From assembly GCA_030146915.1 (NCBI GenBank), contig JASLAT010000039.1:1-7931 (forward strand): a stretch of DNA of 7,931 bases, written 5' to 3'. A program made the translations under genes and the position numbers. Positions 1 to 6,325 of this stretch are shown here, piece after piece. Position 1 is the stretch's first letter; each line of letters starts with the position of its first letter. The notes under the pieces are model-generated. The model ran no database searches. It saw only the letters and a program-made list of their open reading frames with translations, and was not told where the DNA came from. The DNA is from Tissierellales bacterium (lineage in GTDB: Bacteria > Bacillota > Clostridia > Tissierellales > Tissierellaceae).

Positions 1-621
1 CTATTTACTCGACCAGAAGGAAAGGTAGAACGCGTCAGTTATCCAATCATGACACCTTCAGCAGCAAGAGGAATATTAGAAGCTGTTTTGTGGAAGCCTG
101 AATTCAAATATAAAATACGTTCGATTACAGCATTGAAGCCACCAAAGTTTCAATCCATCATTCGTAATGAAGTAGATAGTAAGGCAAGTATTAATAAAAA
201 GTTTATGAGTGAACCGGAAAATCGATATGTCGATGATATGAGGCAGTTACGTCACAGCTTATATTTAACAGATGTTGCTTATATTATTGAGGCTGAAATC
301 CATCTGTTACCGACGACGGAGCATCCGATTGAAAAATACGAATCGATGTTTCAGCGACGTGTTCAAAAAGGACAATGTTTTGCTCGTCCTTATTTGGGAA
401 CGCGAGAGTTTTCTGCACATTTTGGTCCAGTAACAGGAGAAGAAGAACCAATCGATTGGACAGAAAATTTAGGCCCAATGTTTTTTGACTATCGCTACCC
501 ACAAAAAAGTGGTATGACGGTTCCATACTTTTTTGAAGCAAGTGTTGAAAAGGGAACGTTAACTGTACCACAACATTTATACGAGGAGGTGTATCGCAAT
601 GTATGTGAAGCGTCTCATTGA
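1..621 (+). CDS. cas5c: Type I-C Cas5c (Cas5d) crRNA-processing endoribonuclease, 5' partial
   Basis: The frame is open from base 1, and the residues before the first ATG (LFTRPEGKVERVSYPIMTPSAARG) are typical Cas5c sequence, so the ATG at base 49 is internal and the real start lies upstream of the window. About 206 residues are present; I estimate some 15 are missing. In type I-C systems Cas5c replaces Cas6: it cuts the pre-crRNA, then stays on the 5' handle and anchors Cas8c in Cascade. Family landmarks are the SAARGILEAVLWKP helix, the KPPKFQSI strand, the RRVQKGQCFARPYLGTREF block and a C-terminal FFDYRYP segment. Compared by eye with the Bacillus halodurans enzyme (Tyr46, Lys116, His117), the equivalent positions look like Leu, Lys and Tyr. 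Its stop lies 23 bases inside cas8c, so the two are translationally coupled. Confidence 0.95.
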   Translation, partial: LFTRPEGKVERVSYPIMTPSAARGILEAVLWKPEFKYKIRSITALKPPKFQSIIRNEVDSKASINKKFMSEPENRYVDDMRQLRHSLYLTDVAYIIEAEIHLLPTTEHPIEKYESMFQRRVQKGQCFARPYLGTREFSAHFGPVTGEEEPIDWTENLGPMFFDYRYPQKSGMTVPYFFEASVEKGTLTVPQHLYEEVYRNVCEASH

Positions 622-2233
622 ATTTGCTGAAGAACATCCTAATCTCTTTCCACCACTCGGTTACGCTGTGAAAAAAATTGATTGGATTGTTGATATCGAA
701 CAGTCCGGTGTAACATTTAACGAAGTAACAAAACAAGAGATGGTTGTTCCTGTCATTTCTCGCTCGAGTGGAGTAAAAGCGACGTTACTCGTTGATAAAC
801 CTGATTACGTTTTTGGTTGGAGTGACAAAGAATCAGGGCGTGAAAAAAGCAAAGAACGTCATGAAGCATACGTTCAACTACTTAAAGAATATGTAGAAGC
901 GACAAATGATGATGATGTTCGTCAGCTGATCGAAGTGTTACAGCAACCGATTGATTATCCTGAAACGTTAAAGCTCGGTCACTTTATCGTATTTCGTATT
1001 CGTGATGAAGAGTTTTTACATGAAAAAGTAGCAGTGAAACGTTTTTGGAGTGACTACGTAAAACCAGTAGCTGACGAGAAGTCAGCTGAGACGACTTGTA
1101 TGTTTTGTGGAGAAAAAGCTCCTATTATGCAGCGGCATAGTATTAACTTTGTCGTAGATGGAGAACGAACAAAGATGATTTCAGCAAATAAAAATGCATA
1201 TGAATCTCATGGTAATAAAAACTCTACAGTTGCACCGACATGTTACGTATGTGAGCAAAAGTATGGGAAAGCACTAGAGTACTTATTGCAACGCGAGCCG
1301 CGAACAAGTCGTAGAACACATATGTTTTCAGTCGGTGATTTAACATATGTCTACTGGTTTAAAAAAGATAATGAACAATTATCCGAAGAGATTGAAATGC
1401 ATCAATTTTTTTCTATGCAGTCAGAAGAAGTAGGAAATGACCTGCAAAGTATGCAAAATGCTTTAGATCAAGTATTTGGAAAGCGTAGTGAAGAGTATCA
1501 TTTCAATAACTTTTGTTTATTAGTTTTATCGGCAAATAAAGGACGTCTCGTCGTTCGAGATTATGTAGAAGAGTCGATGGGAACGTTGTATGACCGAATT
1601 AACACATATCTTGAAGCGCAACAAGTCGGTAGTAATCGATTATACAGTATATACACACTCGCTGGAGCAATCTATAACAAAGCAAATACGCAATTGCAAA
1701 AAGTAGATATTCGCGACTGGTTCAATTGGGCGTTTCAAGGACAACCTTTACCAGGAAGAATTTTGATTGCTCTTATGAAGCGTATTCAAGCAGAAGGTGC
1801 AATGTACGCACACCACGCAGCAGTATTAAAAAGTTGGCTCGTCAGTCAACGTGGAAGGAGAGAATGGACAGTGTCAATTGATTATGAAAACAAACAACCA
1901 GCTTACGTATTAGGACGTACATTTGCTGTGCTAGAAAAGATTCATCAAGAAGCAATTGGCTCAAAAGATACATTAGCGAGTCGATTTTTTGGGTCAGCTT
2001 CAACGACGCCTCTAGCTGTATTTGGCATGCTCATTAAAAATGCACAACACCACTTAGTGAAAATCGGTGGAAGAAATGAAGGACGTAAAGTAAATCTTGA
2101 TAAGAAACTCACAGAGTTATTAGGAGAGGTAGAGGCTTTTCCTTCAACATTACGCTTAACAGAACAAGCAGAGTTTGCGCTCGGTTATTATCATCAAAAA
2201 GAAGATTTATGGAAAAAGAAGGAGGATAAATAA
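599..2233 (+). CDS. cas8c: Type I-C Cas8c (Csd1) large subunit
   Basis: This 544-residue protein is the large Cascade subunit of type I-C, which recognises the PAM and helps load target DNA. The start is the ATG at 599, supported by GAGGAGGTG at 583-591 with 7 bases of spacing; it overlaps the end of cas5c by 23 bases. An early VTKQEMVVPVISRSSGVKATLLVDKPDYVFGW region is typical of Csd1 N-termini. Two CxxC pairs (CMFC near residue 177 and CYVC near 214) flank the conserved N-x-x-AYESHG segment and look like a four-cysteine metal site. The C-terminal 120 residues (AYVLGRTFAVLEKI, FFGSASTTPLAVF, FALGYYHQ) are the small-subunit-like helical domain, which also appears to be made separately (see cas11c). 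The stop TAA shares one base with the cas7c ATG. The length is slightly below what I expect for the family. Confidence 0.95.
   Translation: MYVKRLIEFAEEHPNLFPPLGYAVKKIDWIVDIEQSGVTFNEVTKQEMVVPVISRSSGVKATLLVDKPDYVFGWSDKESGREKSKERHEAYVQLLKEYVEATNDDDVRQLIEVLQQPIDYPETLKLGHFIVFRIRDEEFLHEKVAVKRFWSDYVKPVADEKSAETTCMFCGEKAPIMQRHSINFVVDGERTKMISANKNAYESHGNKNSTVAPTCYVCEQKYGKALEYLLQREPRTSRRTHMFSVGDLTYVYWFKKDNEQLSEEIEMHQFFSMQSEEVGNDLQSMQNALDQVFGKRSEEYHFNNFCLLVLSANKGRLVVRDYVEESMGTLYDRINTYLEAQQVGSNRLYSIYTLAGAIYNKANTQLQKVDIRDWFNWAFQGQPLPGRILIALMKRIQAEGAMYAHHAAVLKSWLVSQRGRREWTVSIDYENKQPAYVLGRTFAVLEKIHQEAIGSKDTLASRFFGSASTTPLAVFGMLIKNAQHHLVKIGGRNEGRKVNLDKKLTELLGEVEAFPSTLRLTEQAEFALGYYHQKEDLWKKKEDK
1853..1862 (+). 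promoter_or_regulatory. Internal ribosome binding site for cas11c within cas8c
   Basis: GGAAGGAGAG is a strong anti-16S match lying inside the cas8c coding region. The in-frame GTG at 1871 follows after 8 bases, a normal spacing. It directly decides the start of the internal small-subunit gene. A five-codon out-of-frame ATG reading frame (1864-1881) sits closer to the site and overlaps the GTG; whether it modulates initiation is unknown. Confidence 0.75.
1871..2233 (+). CDS. cas11c: Cas11c small subunit translated from an internal start in cas8c
   Basis: Translation from the GTG at 1871, in the cas8c frame (codon 425), would give a 120-residue helical protein starting MSIDYENKQPAYVLGRTF and ending in a lysine-rich tail. 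Independent translation of Cas11 from inside cas8 is established for type I-C Cascade, where the small subunits line the belly of the complex and hold the non-target strand. The start falls just before the conserved AYxLGRxFAVLE motif, as expected of Cas11c, and has its own ribosome binding site. It overlaps cas8c entirely and shares its stop. That the motif and site are present is observed; production of the protein is inferred. Confidence 0.78.
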   Translation: MSIDYENKQPAYVLGRTFAVLEKIHQEAIGSKDTLASRFFGSASTTPLAVFGMLIKNAQHHLVKIGGRNEGRKVNLDKKLTELLGEVEAFPSTLRLTEQAEFALGYYHQKEDLWKKKEDK

Positions 2234-3135
2234 TGTTTAAAGAATTAACAGATCCGAATAAACGTTATGACTTTTTACTCGTGTTTGATGTGAAAGACGG
2301 AAATCCGAATGGTGATCCAGATGCTGGGAACTTGCCACGCGTCGATGTAGAGACGATGCAAGGGTTAGTGACAGATGTTGCGCTGAAGCGAAAAGTAAGA
2401 AACTACGTGCAACTTACACGTGGAGACGAAGAAGGTTACGACATTTATGTCAAACAACGTGGAATTTTATCACGTGAGCAGAAAAAAGCATATGATGCAT
2501 TAGAGTTAGAAGATGAGAAAGAGCAATCAGCAAACGTTGTAAAAGATGCTCGTGAGTGGATGTGTCAGCATTACTACGACACACGTATGTTTGGAGCAGT
2601 CATGTCAACGAAAAAGTACAATGCAGGCCAAGTAAGAGGGCCACTCCAACTCACATTTGCTCGTTCAGTTGATCCAATTACTCCGTACGATATGACGATT
2701 ACACGTGTCGCATTGACGAACGTAGATGATGCACAAAAAGGAGCAGACGAAGACGAAGTAGAAGCACGCCACGGCCAAATGGGACGTAAAGCATATGTAC
2801 CTTACGGATTGTATGTCGCACACGGATACTACACACCAGCTTTTGCGAAACAGACCGGAGTAACTGAACAAGACCTTGAAGTTTTTTGGGAAGCTCTTGT
2901 GAATATGTGGGACCTTGACCGCTCGGCATCACGCGGTCAAATGGCAACACGTGGTTTATACGTCTTTGCACATGACAGCGAATTCGGAAACGCCCCATCC
3001 CACAAACTATTTGAAGCGATCAACATTGAACGTAAAGAAAACGTCGATGTCGCTCGAAATGCGAAAGACTATGACATTACTATCGATGACATTGACTTTG
3101 ATGGTGTGACATTGCATAAAGTTATAGATTTATAA
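2233..3135 (+). CDS. cas7c: Type I-C Cas7c (Csd2) crRNA backbone subunit
   Basis: The 300-residue protein is full length for Csd2/Cas7c, the RAMP protein that polymerises along the crRNA spacer to make the Cascade backbone. The N-terminal block YDFLLVFDVKDGNPNGDPDAG (residues 12-32) followed by PRVDVETMQGLVTDVALKRKVRNYV is the family signature. Later landmarks are the DTRMFGAVMS segment, the GQVRGPLQLTFARSVDPI strand, the MGRKAYVPYGLYVAHGYYTP segment and the SASRGQMATRGLYVFAHDS region. The start ATG overlaps the cas8c stop by one base (TAATG), with AAGGAGGAT at 2219-2227 as ribosome binding site. Most type I-C loci continue with cas4, cas1 and cas2; here a stem-loop follows at once and none of those genes is seen. 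Confidence 0.96.
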   Translation: MFKELTDPNKRYDFLLVFDVKDGNPNGDPDAGNLPRVDVETMQGLVTDVALKRKVRNYVQLTRGDEEGYDIYVKQRGILSREQKKAYDALELEDEKEQSANVVKDAREWMCQHYYDTRMFGAVMSTKKYNAGQVRGPLQLTFARSVDPITPYDMTITRVALTNVDDAQKGADEDEVEARHGQMGRKAYVPYGLYVAHGYYTPAFAKQTGVTEQDLEVFWEALVNMWDLDRSASRGQMATRGLYVFAHDSEFGNAPSHKLFEAINIERKENVDVARNAKDYDITIDDIDFDGVTLHKVIDL

Positions 3136-3142
3136 TTTTTTG

Positions 3143-3168
3143 TGCTGGATCAGTGAAGTGATCCAGCA
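3143..3168 (+). terminator. Stem-loop closing the cas operon
   Basis: A perfect 10-bp stem (TGCTGGATCA / TGATCCAGCA) with a GTGAAG loop begins seven bases after the cas7c stop. It is a plausible terminator or 3'-end-stabilising hairpin, but no good T-run follows on the + strand (TCTATAAAAG). A T6 run lies just before it, at 3136-3141. Position and symmetry are seen; the termination role is inferred. Confidence 0.6.
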
Positions 3169-3191
3169 TCTATAAAAGAAGCGGTTGAAAA

Positions 3192-3317
3192 TTGAGCATA
3201 TCTATCGGGATTCTTTCAGATTATGAAAGGAATTACAGAGAACTTCCTAAAAATGAAGAAGAAGACTTAAGATGGCTAAAAGAAAAGTGGGAGGTTATTA
3301 GAAAGCACAAAAAATAA
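3192..3317 (+). pseudogene. 41-codon remnant reading frame, unidentified
   Basis: An open frame from a TTG reads LSISIGILSDYERNYREL, then an acidic/basic helical stretch (PKNEEEDLRWLKEKWEVIRKHKK), and ends at TAA 3315-3317. The amphipathic composition and clean open frame look like the C-terminus of a real protein. However, the TTG has no ribosome binding site, and the bases just upstream also read plausibly in a different frame (RLKIEHIYRDSFRL), which suggests a frameshift near 3220. It is best taken as the 3' remnant of a gene whose front part was lost, perhaps when the accessory segment joined the end of the cas operon. I do not recognise the family. It could also be a small intact gene. 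Confidence 0.4.
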
Positions 3318-3372
3318 TCGTACTGTAAAAAGAAGTGGTACTGATACTCTTTATGAAGGCGGAGGAGATGTT

Positions 3373-3842
3373 ATGTATCAAATTGGATATTTAATTCCAA
3401 GTAAAGATGTCGCTATGACTGAATCTAAAGATCTTGTATTAATTAAGCCGATTACAGAAATTGACCTTCATGAATTATCAGAGCTTATTGACATAAGTGT
3501 ATCTTTTTCAATAATTTTAAATATTACTTTACAAATCAAAATATACTTCAAGCTTTGTTTTGAAGATGCAGATGGCAATGAGTTATCACGTTCTCATTTT
3601 TTAGGTGAAGGTGAACCAAAAGATGATCCAAAGACAAATGAATTGTTTCACACGATTATTTTAGAAGTTCCGTTTTCTATAGAACCTACTAAGAAAGGGC
3701 TATATTTTTTAACATTAGAAGCCACATTGATTTATGTGGAGAAAGTAAAAACACTGTTATTGAGCCGAAAAAGGTTCCTATACTTATCACTGACAAACGC
3801 TTGTATAACGAATTAAATGAGCGTGATGATCATGAAAATTAA
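3373..3842 (+). pseudogene. Frameshifted beta-rich protein of unknown function
   Basis: The ATG at 3373 has a good GGAGGAG site (3361-3367). The frame runs to 3816 (147 residues), but its last part (LLLSRKRFLYLSLTNACITN) is unlike the rest. From base 3750 another frame reads NTVIEPKKVPILITDKRLYN and ends at TAA 3840-3842, a much more natural C-terminus. Adding one A to the run at 3747-3751 restores a protein of about 156 residues. Its body is rich in alternating hydrophobic strands (VSFSIILNITLQIKIYFKLCFED, GLYFLTLEATLIYV) separated by acidic turns, suggesting a single beta-sandwich or SecB-like domain; this is a fold guess only. It has no signal peptide or membrane span that I would trust. 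I do not recognise the family. Confidence 0.55.
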
Positions 3843-4095
3843 AGATGCTTAAGGAGAGGTGATTCATTCACTTTCCCGAAAAAAGTCATTGACATTGAAG
3901 ACTTCCGCAAGAAAGAGCCAGTCCAGCTGGTGCAACAACTTCTTTATAATTTTAAATGGGATTATAATAATGATAGATACCATATGAAAGGAAGTGTTGA
4001 TGTGAAACAAGAAGAATTTGTTGCTCAACAAAATACACTCACTTAAAACTTTGAATACAATATTATCTGATTACTTCATTAATGATAAAGAATAA
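3843..4095 (+). pseudogene. Broken small gene (about 80 residues), unidentified
   Basis: One frame reads DSFTFPKKVIDIEDFRKKEP, goes on through VQLVQQLLYNFKWDYNNDRYHMKGSVDV and stops at 4044-4046. From 4039 a second frame continues naturally (SLKTLNTILSDYFINDKE) to TAA 4093-4095. Removing one A from the run at 4030-4033 joins them into one reading frame. No start codon in the first frame follows the AGGAGAGG site at 3852-3859: the GTG there is in another frame, so the 5' end is also disturbed. The gene follows the previous one directly and the lipoprotein start is 15 bases after its end, so all three probably formed one transcription unit. No function is recognised. Confidence 0.45.
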
Positions 4096-4110
4096 GGGGG
4101 AGAAAGTATA

Positions 4111-4815
4111 TTGAAGCGTTTAGTCAGTGTAGCAATTATAAGTGGTTTGTTACTCACGGGATGTGGCACTGCTGAATGGAAAGAGGAGCAGTTGCTCGGC
4201 GATGAAGCGTTTGAAAAAGAAGATTATGAATTAGCTAGAGAACATTACGAGAAGTCGTATGAGTTAAAAGAGTTGAACAGTATCAAGGAAAAGATTGAAG
4301 AGATTAATGACTTATTCGAAAAAGAGAGAAAAGAAAAAGAACGTATTGCTGAACAAGAAGTAAATGCACAAATCCGTGCGGAAGAAAAACTCGCAGAACT
4401 TCAAGAGGAGCAATTGGATAAGTTTGAAGGGATTGAAAGAGAAGTCGCAGAGTTTGTATTTAAAAAACTAGAACATGAAGAAGCTAAGACTCCAGAAAAA
4501 TTAGGATTAGAGGTAAAGTATAATCCAAATGAAAAACTTGTCCATGTCACTGGACTAGCTCGTGAAGGAGCTACTGAAACTCATGTTCGAGACAACATCA
4601 TGCATGACTTAGCCTATTTCGTTGAACGGATGAAAGAAGTTGAAGGAGTTAACGCATTTACTATGGAGTTTCTTTATGACTTCCATGGAACTGATCGTGA
4701 TCGAATTCTTTTAGGTAGATATGATGACTTAAGTTCTTTACCAAGAATAAATAAAGATAATGTACAAGAACACGCTGATGCTTTCTTGCAGCATCCAGCA
4801 ATAAATAATCGATGA
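4111..4815 (+). CDS. Secreted lipoprotein with TPR-like/coiled-coil region
   Basis: The 234-residue protein starts at a TTG preceded by AAGGGGGAG (4094-4102, 8 bases of spacing). This start gives a proper lipoprotein signal: basic MKR, a hydrophobic stretch (residues 4-15), and the lipobox L15-T16-G17-C18. Cys18 should be diacylated by Lgt and the protein anchored to the outer face of the membrane. Residues about 28-55 (LLGDEAFEKEDYELAREHYEKSYELKE) match a single TPR-type helical hairpin, and about 56-110 is a highly charged coiled coil. Residues 125-210 form a mixed alpha/beta domain (LEVKYNPNEKLVHVTG, NAFTMEFLYDF) that I cannot name. It is intact, unlike the small genes just upstream. It may act as a cell-surface lipoprotein or immunity factor, but nothing in the sequence proves this. 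Confidence 0.8.
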   Translation: MKRLVSVAIISGLLLTGCGTAEWKEEQLLGDEAFEKEDYELAREHYEKSYELKELNSIKEKIEEINDLFEKERKEKERIAEQEVNAQIRAEEKLAELQEEQLDKFEGIEREVAEFVFKKLEHEEAKTPEKLGLEVKYNPNEKLVHVTGLAREGATETHVRDNIMHDLAYFVERMKEVEGVNAFTMEFLYDFHGTDRDRILLGRYDDLSSLPRINKDNVQEHADAFLQHPAINNR

Positions 4816-4874
4816 TTGCTGAATAACATAAAACACATCATTCATTTAGACATGATGATAAGGGGAGTTAAAGT

Positions 4875-5399
4875 ATGAATCAATATGAAATTGAACAATT
4901 TATTGAATCAGCCAAAATATTAGAATATGAAAAGAAAGATGTAGTGTTACCGAAAAAAAATCAGCAAGAAGTTTTAGGTTTAACCTGTGAAAACTTTGAT
5001 TATCTATGTTATATAAATAGAAAAGGAAACAGAAAACCTAAGCTTTCTTTTGTTTTCTTTTATGCTAAAAATAAACAATATCCACTAGTTAGATTAGATG
5101 TTTTAGGCAAGCCACATGAGAATCCTCACCATTCTCCTTATAGACCTGGAGAAGTAATAGACTGTCCACACATACATATCGCAAAGGAGGGTTTTGGAAC
5201 TTCTATTGCTTATACATTAGATGATTTGGTACATTTAAAAGGAGTTAAACACTTTGACTTATCTACTCAACAAGCCAAATTTGTTGAAAGAATAATTGAT
5301 GTTATAACAAAAGATTTTTTGTTGTTTCTTAATACAACAAATACTCATCAGTTTAATTTTACGTATGCTGAAGAACAATTGAAGCTTTTTAATTATTAA
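4875..5399 (+). CDS. DUF6978-type protein
   Basis: The 174-residue soluble protein has an ATG preceded by AAGGGGAG (4859-4866). The central block has the pattern I associate with DUF6978: a beta-rich stretch (FDYLCYINRKGNRKPKLSFVFFY, about 41-63), a strand LVRLDVLGKPHENPH (71-85), then a CPHIHI motif (97-102) and an EGFGTSIAYTL segment. The clustered histidines (81, 85, 86, 99, 101) with Cys97 could be a metal or active site, which is inference. No signal peptide or membrane span is visible. It lies 23 bases before the DUF1828 gene; members of these two families tend to occur as neighbours in Firmicutes, which supports the assignment. The biochemical function is unknown. The family name is from memory; that the pair is a functional module is inferred. 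Confidence 0.72.
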   Translation: MNQYEIEQFIESAKILEYEKKDVVLPKKNQQEVLGLTCENFDYLCYINRKGNRKPKLSFVFFYAKNKQYPLVRLDVLGKPHENPHHSPYRPGEVIDCPHIHIAKEGFGTSIAYTLDDLVHLKGVKHFDLSTQQAKFVERIIDVITKDFLLFLNTTNTHQFNFTYAEEQLKLFNY

Positions 5400-5422
5400 A
5401 TGAAAAGAAAGGAGGAATATAT

Positions 5423-6208
5423 ATGTTCAATCTATTACATAAGAAAAAGATGATAGAGCTCCAAAACAGATGGTGCCTAGAAAGTACGACATTTGAAGTG
5501 AACAGTGATTTTATTGAAATTACTTTACCTTTAATAGATTTAAATCATGATAGAATACAATTATTTTTAGATTACTCATCAGCAAATGGATATTATTTAA
5601 CAGATGATGGTGATACTTTAGACGAGTTAGAAATGCGTGGAATTAATATTTTTGAAAGTCAAAACAGAAAGAAACATTTTAACCAAATGATAAAAGAATT
5701 TGGTGTACAACATGATCATGAAAGTAATGAGTTAATTATTAAAGTGAAAAATATAGAGGACTTCCCAAAATATCAAATAACTTTAGCACAATGTTGTTCA
5801 CGTATATATGGCTTTTTATTGACTTCTAGAAATAGCGTTATCAATTACTTTTCAGAAGAAGTAGAAAGTTTTTTTGTAGCTAATAATATTAACTTTCAGA
5901 CTAATAAGGAGATGACCGGAAAATCAGGAGTTTCTCATGTTTTTGATTACTCTCTTAAAAGCAAAGTGAATAATAAAAATCAATTAATTCAAACAATAAA
6001 CAATCCTCAGAGCGCTGATTTTAAGTCTAATCTTTTTTCTATACTAGATATTGACGATTCAAAACGTAAAGATACAGAATTCATAATATTAGGTAATGAT
6101 GGTGAAGGTGAGTTCTCTCAAAACTTTATACAAGTCGCTAATTCTTATGACGTTGATATTAAAAAATGGAGTCAAAGGGAGATTTGGAAAGAAGAATTTT
6201 CAGCATAG
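5423..6208 (+). CDS. DUF1828/DUF1829 domain protein
   Basis: The 261-residue protein starts at an ATG after a near-perfect AAAGGAGGA site (5408-5416). Residues about 29-75 carry the DUF1828 signature: a strand with alternating hydrophobics (DFIEITLPLIDLNHDRIQLFL), then GYYLTDDGDTLDELEMRGI (56-74). The C-terminal half (about 150-250) matches the DUF1829 layout, with NYFSEEVESFFVANNI and a late EFIILGNDG strand. Length is normal for the two-domain family, and no signal or transmembrane segment is seen. Its function is not established; genes of this family tend to sit in accessory regions near defence or mobile genes. It probably forms an operon with the DUF6978 gene upstream. Base composition is clearly more AT-rich than the cas genes or the photolyase, consistent with horizontal transfer. 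Confidence 0.85.
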   Translation: MFNLLHKKKMIELQNRWCLESTTFEVNSDFIEITLPLIDLNHDRIQLFLDYSSANGYYLTDDGDTLDELEMRGINIFESQNRKKHFNQMIKEFGVQHDHESNELIIKVKNIEDFPKYQITLAQCCSRIYGFLLTSRNSVINYFSEEVESFFVANNINFQTNKEMTGKSGVSHVFDYSLKSKVNNKNQLIQTINNPQSADFKSNLFSILDIDDSKRKDTEFIILGNDGEGEFSQNFIQVANSYDVDIKKWSQREIWKEEFSA

Positions 6209-6253
6209 ACTTAAATGCACACATTGTTGTACATTTAAGTTTTAGACTATGCT
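6202..6253 (+). terminator. Nested inverted repeat / terminator after the DUF1828 gene
   Basis: A 13-bp stem with one mismatch (6209-6221 ACTTAAATGCACA pairs with 6228-6240 TGTACATTTAAGT) has a six-base loop and is followed by a T run (6240-6243). An outer 7-bp arm, AGCATAG (6202-6208) with CTATGCT (6247-6253), can extend it across a six-base bulge. The outer arm includes the DUF1828 stop codon. This fits a rho-independent terminator for the two-gene cassette, though the stem is AT-rich. Confidence 0.7.
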
Positions 6254-6295
6254 GTACGTGCAGATATAATCGAAAAAATCTCCTTTAAATAAGAT

Positions 6296-6313
6296 ACCCC
6301 TGCCCAAAGGGGT
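6296..6313 (+). repeat. Short hairpin before the recombinase remnant
   Basis: ACCCCT (6296-6301) and AGGGGT (6308-6313) form a 6-bp perfect stem with a GCCCAA loop. The right arm includes a ribosome-binding-site-like AAAGGGG, so the hairpin could mask translation of the following, decayed recombinase frame. No proper start codon follows it, so the role is uncertain. Confidence 0.35.
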
Positions 6314-6325
6314 GATTAGAAATAA

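Noticed and set aside
284..736. A 150-codon reading frame on the - strand across the cas5c/cas8c junction.
   Set aside because: It is antisense to two clearly conserved cas genes, has no ribosome binding site or recognisable domain, and is a shadow of their codon use.
2665..3109. Several 60-100-codon frames on both strands inside cas7c.
   Set aside because: They overlap the well-conserved Cas7c frame, are rich in unusual residues and have no family resemblance.
4816..4874. CATCAT/ATGATG inverted repeat in the gap before the DUF6978 gene as a terminator or operator.
   Set aside because: The stem is only six AT-rich base pairs with a ten-base loop and no T-run; it gives no real support for a regulatory site.
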